A stretch of 9,139 nucleotides of DNA from Clostridia bacterium (GTDB lineage Bacteria > Bacillota_A > Clostridia > Oscillospirales > CAG-272): contig JAGBGV010000126.1 of NCBI GenBank assembly GCA_017935805.1, forward strand, positions 1 to 9,139. Direction: 5' to 3'. The notes under the pieces are model-generated. The model made no database searches. It worked only from the letters and a program-made list of their open reading frames with translations, and was not told where the DNA came from. Shown here in pieces: positions 6,415 through 9,139 of the stretch; positions within the stretch are counted from its first letter, which is position 1; every line of letters starts with the position of its first letter. The position numbers were made by a program, and so were the translations under genes.

Positions 6415-7608
6415 TTACTCATCGGATAGATCAATCGTGTCGGATGAAGCATCCGCATCCTTCGTCTCAGCAGTGTATCCTCCTCCATTGTGAAGCTCAA
6501 TTTTTTTAGCTTTCTCAGGGTCAAGCTCACTCATGTACTCGTCAACAGTCATATCATCGCTTGTCAGTCCTGAATGACGCCTGGAGCTTGGGTTCTTCAT
6601 AATACTTACGTTAATAAGTAAAATCAGCAAGGCAATTACGGCAATTGCAATCGCTTTGAATACTCTTGTTGAATCGGACATCAAATCAGTACAGAATACA
6701 GCAACAAGGCCGAGGATGCCGCAGATCGCATACAGAATCTTTACTGATTCCTTTTGTGTAAAGCCCATGTCAATAAGCTTGTGATGTATGTGGTCTCTGT
6801 CAGGTGAGAACGGGCTCTTTCCTTTGAGCAAGCGTCTCACAATCGCAGATAAAGCATCAAATATTGGCAGCGCGAATATTGCGATAGGAACTATAAATGA
6901 CAGTACGGCGTGCATTTTGAATACGCCCTGAACAGATAGTACCGCCAAGGTGTATCCAAGGAACAAAGCTCCTGTGTCACCCATGAATATTCGCGCCGGA
7001 TTAGAGTTGAACGGCAGGAATCCAAGGCAAGATCCAAGCAAGATCGCACAGATTAATGTGCTGACAAAATCTCCTTGGAGCAACACGACACACAGAAGTG
7101 ACATGGCTGATATTGCTGAAACACCGCAGGCAAGTCCGTCAAGTCCATCAATAAAATTAATTGCATTGGTAAGTCCGACTAGCCACAAAATTGTGAGCGG
7201 AATACTGAAAACGCCGAGAGAAACATATCCACCGATATTTACATTCTCAATTACACATCCGTTCCACACAGCAAATCCTGCCGTCAAGAACTGTATTGCA
7301 AGCTTAAGCCATGCATTAAGTCTGAATATATCGTCAAACACACCTGTAATAACAAGTATTCCGCCGCCTACCCATATTGTCACAAGCTCTCTTGTGATAT
7401 TACAAAACAGTGCTGTCGTAATAATAAAGCTCAGATAGATTGCAAGTCCGCCAATTCTTGGGATAGGCTTTTTGTGAACTCTTCTATTGTCAAGAGGAAC
7501 ATCAACAGCTCCCATTTTATATGCAAGCACACGAACTGACGGTGTTATTGAATATGCCAGCAGAGCCGCGCAAATAAATGCAACGACCCCAAATACTAAC
7601 TGTGTCAT
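6415..7608 (-). CDS. TagO/WecA-type undecaprenyl-phosphate GlcNAc-1-phosphate transferase
   Basis: A 397-residue polytopic enzyme of the MraY/WecA glycosyltransferase-4 family. It transfers a sugar-1-phosphate (usually GlcNAc) from UDP-sugar to undecaprenyl phosphate, starting wall teichoic acid or other surface glycans. Motifs appear in order: [18 protein letters not shown] (37-54), the Mg-binding aspartate pair GVFDD (89-93), [13 protein letters not shown] (148-160), [15 protein letters not shown] (200-214), PIFDALSAI (248-256) and the DRDHIHHKL cytoplasmic histidine motif (270-278), which separates TagO/WecA from MraY. About ten hydrophobic segments are visible. Beyond the last span (to about 337) there is an extra acidic tail of about 60 residues ([15 protein letters not shown] and a [11 protein letters not shown] end), longer than in typical TagO of about 350 residues. 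GGAG (plus 7619-7622) lies 10 bases upstream. I do not choose between tagO and wecA. Confidence 0.95.
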   Translation of the reverse strand: MTQLVFGVVAFICAALLAYSITPSVRVLAYKMGAVDVPLDNRRVHKKPIPRIGGLAIYLSFIITTALFCNITRELVTIWVGGGILVITGVFDDIFRLNAWLKLAIQFLTAGFAVWNGCVIENVNIGGYVSLGVFSIPLTILWLVGLTNAINFIDGLDGLACGVSAISAMSLLCVVLLQGDFVSTLICAILLGSCLGFLPFNSNPARIFMGDTGALFLGYTLAVLSVQGVFKMHAVLSFIVPIAIFALPIFDALSAIVRRLLKGKSPFSPDRDHIHHKLIDMGFTQKESVKILYAICGILGLVAVFCTDLMSDSTRVFKAIAIAVIALLILLINVSIMKNPSSRRHSGLTSDDMTVDEYMSELDPEKAKKIELHNGGGYTAETKDADASSDTIDLSDE

Positions 7609-7628
7609 AACAAAATTTCTCCGAACTG

Positions 7629-8117
7629 TTATTTCTGATTTGTTTCAGTGAGCTTAATACAGTATCCGATACCGTAAAAATCCGGGAACATTACACTGTA
7701 CTGCTGACCCACTCTGATCTCGCATCCGTCTACTGTAAATGCTTTATCGGTTGCGATTGCTGTCGCTTCGATAGTAACATTAAGAACAACTCGCCCTTCG
7801 ACTGTAGTAACTGTCTCAACACCCTCATTATAGTCAAAGGTAATAATCTCATAGGGAGAAGACTGAACGCCAATTACAGTACCAATGTTCTTGCGCTCGA
7901 TGGCATCTTGAACAGGGTCGCCTTTGCTTATTGCGTTGTCAAAGCGCTCTTCAACATCCTGAATCTCAATAACATACTGAATCTTCTTATAGCTGTTCTC
8001 AACTGCAATATCTTTATCGTTTCCGACAAACACATTGACGAGAACAACAGCAGCTGCCAAAATGATCAGGATGATAATTATATCAATTATATTAAATCTA
8101 ATTTTTCTCTTGCTCAT
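7629..8117 (-). CDS. DUF4330-like bitopic membrane protein (first copy)
   Basis: A 162-residue protein read from the ATG at 8115-8117. It has a basic N-terminus (SKRKIRF), one span at about residues 10-30 beginning [11 protein letters not shown], and a beta-rich extracytoplasmic domain with [12 protein letters not shown] near 48-59 and a terminal strand series ending [19 protein letters not shown]. It matches DUF4330 in size, in the D-I pair at the start of the span and in the following strand pattern, and it is paralogous to 5116-5634 by position and pattern, although sequence identity looks low. Function unknown. An upstream GTG at 8126 would add three residues, but AAGGTGG sits 5 bases before the ATG and fits better. 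It lies 11 bases after the ligase stop and 20 bases before the transferase. Confidence 0.77.
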   Translation of the reverse strand: MSKRKIRFNIIDIIIILIILAAAVVLVNVFVGNDKDIAVENSYKKIQYVIEIQDVEERFDNAISKGDPVQDAIERKNIGTVIGVQSSPYEIITFDYNEGVETVTTVEGRVVLNVTIEATAIATDKAFTVDGCEIRVGQQYSVMFPDFYGIGYCIKLTETNQK

Positions 8118-8121
8118 TCGC

Positions 8122-8130
8122 TCCACCTTT
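8122..8130 (-). promoter_or_regulatory. Ribosome binding site deciding the DUF4330 start
   Basis: On the minus strand AAAGGTGG(AG) precedes the ATG at 8117 by about five bases and overlaps the stop codon of the ligase gene (plus 8129-8131). This favours the ATG over the GTG at 8126, which has only a poor purine run upstream, and points to coupled translation with the ligase. Confidence 0.65.
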
Positions 8131-9139
8131 ACTTTTCCGCATTATTGGTGCGATTCTTATTTCTACCGGGTTTACTGTCTAACAAGAATTCAGAACTTGT
8201 TAACGTGTCGTCCTGATGACACATCTCCGCGGTACTCGATGCAACAACCCGCCTTCCGCAACGTACATATGCGAGGGCAAGTCCGCACACAAGCCAGAAC
8301 ATCAAAAACATTCTGTAATTGTACCATGAGTAGTCCGTCATGCCTTGAACAATTACTGCAAACACGCCGCACAGAGGTCCGAGAGTTGAAATTCTGAGTT
8401 GATTCTTACTTTGCCTTACTGTGTCTGCGATATCTTTGTCTGCATTGGAAATATTCTGCGTCAGGAGGCTTGCAGAAATATCAGGATTAACGAGTGTAGT
8501 GCTTCCTGTAAGACTGCTGAAGAATGTAAATCCTGATTGGTACATCATAAACAGGAAAATCACAAAGAGCGCAAGCCCGAAAACTCCTATTTCAAGCAAA
8601 ATCTGAAGGTATAGATTATGTGAATGAGGGGCAGCCTCAATTCCCATGTATGAATACATAGGATAAACCGCATCCCACGCACCCTCACCGATTCCAATTC
8701 CGGAAACAAAGTTGTCTTTTATCATCTGAACTGTGGCACGCCAGATGTACACGCGGTACGATGTTGACGAGTCAGCCATGTTGCCGATACTCGTGAATCT
8801 GGAAATTATCGAATCGGGCAACAACGACGGGAGTATTGGAAGTGATGCAATTCCGGCAAAAACGATCCACAATGACCTCTTATTCCAAACTAACAGGAAA
8901 ACAAGTCCGGCAAGTATAAGTGCAAGCCATGCACCGCGGCTCCATGTAAGAATGAGGCAAGCCCCAAGAATGGCAGTACAGAAAATTGCCGGGAGGCGTC
9001 TGAGTCCCTCTCCAAGTCCAAATATCATTGCTACAGCAATGGGAATTATGAGTATCAGGTACTCGCCAAGAACATTTGGGTTTCCAAGCGTTGCGATAGC
9101 TCGTCCGGCAATCCCACCAAACATCTCATCGTCAAGCCA
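8129..9139 (-). CDS. O-antigen ligase/polymerase-like membrane protein (Wzy_C), 5' end outside window
   Basis: The minus frame is open from the right edge to TAA at 8129-8131, giving the last 336 residues; the N-terminal spans lie outside. An internal methionine at 9122-9124 is not the true start because the frame continues in-frame to the edge (WLDDE before it) and the visible part begins in the middle of the family's pattern. Wzy_C (PF04932) features: GRAIATLGNPNVLGEYL (12-28), SRGAW (67-71), YRVYIWRATVQMIKDNFVSGIGIG (128-150) and the catalytic-loop APHSHNLYLQILLEIG (170-185), with H172-S-H174-N. A hydrophilic loop of about 45 residues (205-250) precedes the last spans, and a soluble tail of about 40 residues (297-336) is cytoplasmic or outside. 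The family polymerises glycan repeats or transfers lipid-linked polymers to an acceptor at the outer face of the membrane. It is the first visible gene of the operon. Confidence 0.9.
   Translation of the reverse strand, partial: WLDDEMFGGIAGRAIATLGNPNVLGEYLILIIPIAVAMIFGLGEGLRRLPAIFCTAILGACLILTWSRGAWLALILAGLVFLLVWNKRSLWIVFAGIASLPILPSLLPDSIISRFTSIGNMADSSTSYRVYIWRATVQMIKDNFVSGIGIGEGAWDAVYPMYSYMGIEAAPHSHNLYLQILLEIGVFGLALFVIFLFMMYQSGFTFFSSLTGSTTLVNPDISASLLTQNISNADKDIADTVRQSKNQLRISTLGPLCGVFAVIVQGMTDYSWYNYRMFLMFWLVCGLALAYVRCGRRVVASSTAEMCHQDDTLTSSEFLLDSKPGRNKNRTNNAEK

Noticed and set aside
6950..7438. Open frame of 162 codons antisense to the sugar-phosphate transferase
   Set aside because: It mirrors the well-conserved transferase, and its low-complexity Ser/Pro/Thr-rich composition is typical of an antisense frame over membrane-protein codons.
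8118..8126. GTG at 8126 as the start of the first DUF4330 gene
   Set aside because: The ATG at 8117 has an AAGGTGG site at proper spacing, whereas the GTG lies inside that same site.
8035..8397. Plus-strand open frame spanning the ligase/DUF4330 junction
   Set aside because: It overlaps two supported minus-strand genes and has no recognisable features.
9122..9124. Methionine codon as the true start of the ligase gene
   Set aside because: The frame stays open to the window edge and the family's N-terminal membrane spans would be missing, so the gene is cut by the window.
1..9139. tRNA, rRNA, CRISPR repeats, transposase genes or long direct repeats
   Set aside because: No cloverleaf-like segment, periodic repeat or transposase motif was seen on reading; coding density is high and uniform.

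Overview
The window looks like an ordinary chromosomal stretch from a low-to-medium GC Firmicute, probably a gut-type Clostridia or Ruminococcus relative. This is inferred from the consensus sigma-A promoters, strong AGGAGG-like ribosome binding sites, a DUF1015 protein, a TagO/WecA-type enzyme and DUF4330-like proteins together. I see no mobile element, CRISPR array, tRNA or rRNA. The genus cannot be fixed from the sequence.

Layout, left to right. (1) 1-1218, minus: a nearly complete DUF1015 gene, cut by the window edge just before its C-terminus. (2) 1219-1402: a divergent intergenic region with two back-to-back perfect consensus promoters. (3) 1403-2728, plus: a monofunctional aspartate kinase with two C-terminal ACT domains, starting at GTG. 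(4) 2733-2757: a hairpin shared by converging genes. (5) 2773-3120, minus: a HIT-family nucleotide hydrolase with its own extended -10 promoter. (6) 3198-5086, plus: a two-gene unit of an amidohydrolase and an FkbM-type methyltransferase carrying an extra N-terminal Rossmann-like domain, closed by a terminator at 5085-5109. (7) 5116-9139, minus: a tightly packed five-gene cell-envelope operon that continues beyond the right edge.

The envelope operon, in transcription order, is an O-antigen ligase/polymerase-like Wzy_C membrane protein (5' end missing), a DUF4330-like bitopic protein, a TagO/WecA-type polyprenyl-phosphate sugar-1-phosphate transferase, an unrecognised bitopic protein with a large extracytoplasmic domain, and a second DUF4330-like bitopic protein. 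Gaps are only 11-20 bases. The transferase would start a lipid-linked glycan on the cytoplasmic face and the Wzy_C protein would polymerise or transfer it outside. The three single-span proteins are plausible but uncharacterised partners. This three-protein set is the least explained and most interesting part of the window.

The remaining genes are mostly metabolic housekeeping. Aspartate kinase opens the lysine/threonine/methionine pathway, and the DUF1015 protein belongs to a family with links to serine metabolism. The amidohydrolase/methyltransferase pair has no obvious substrate.
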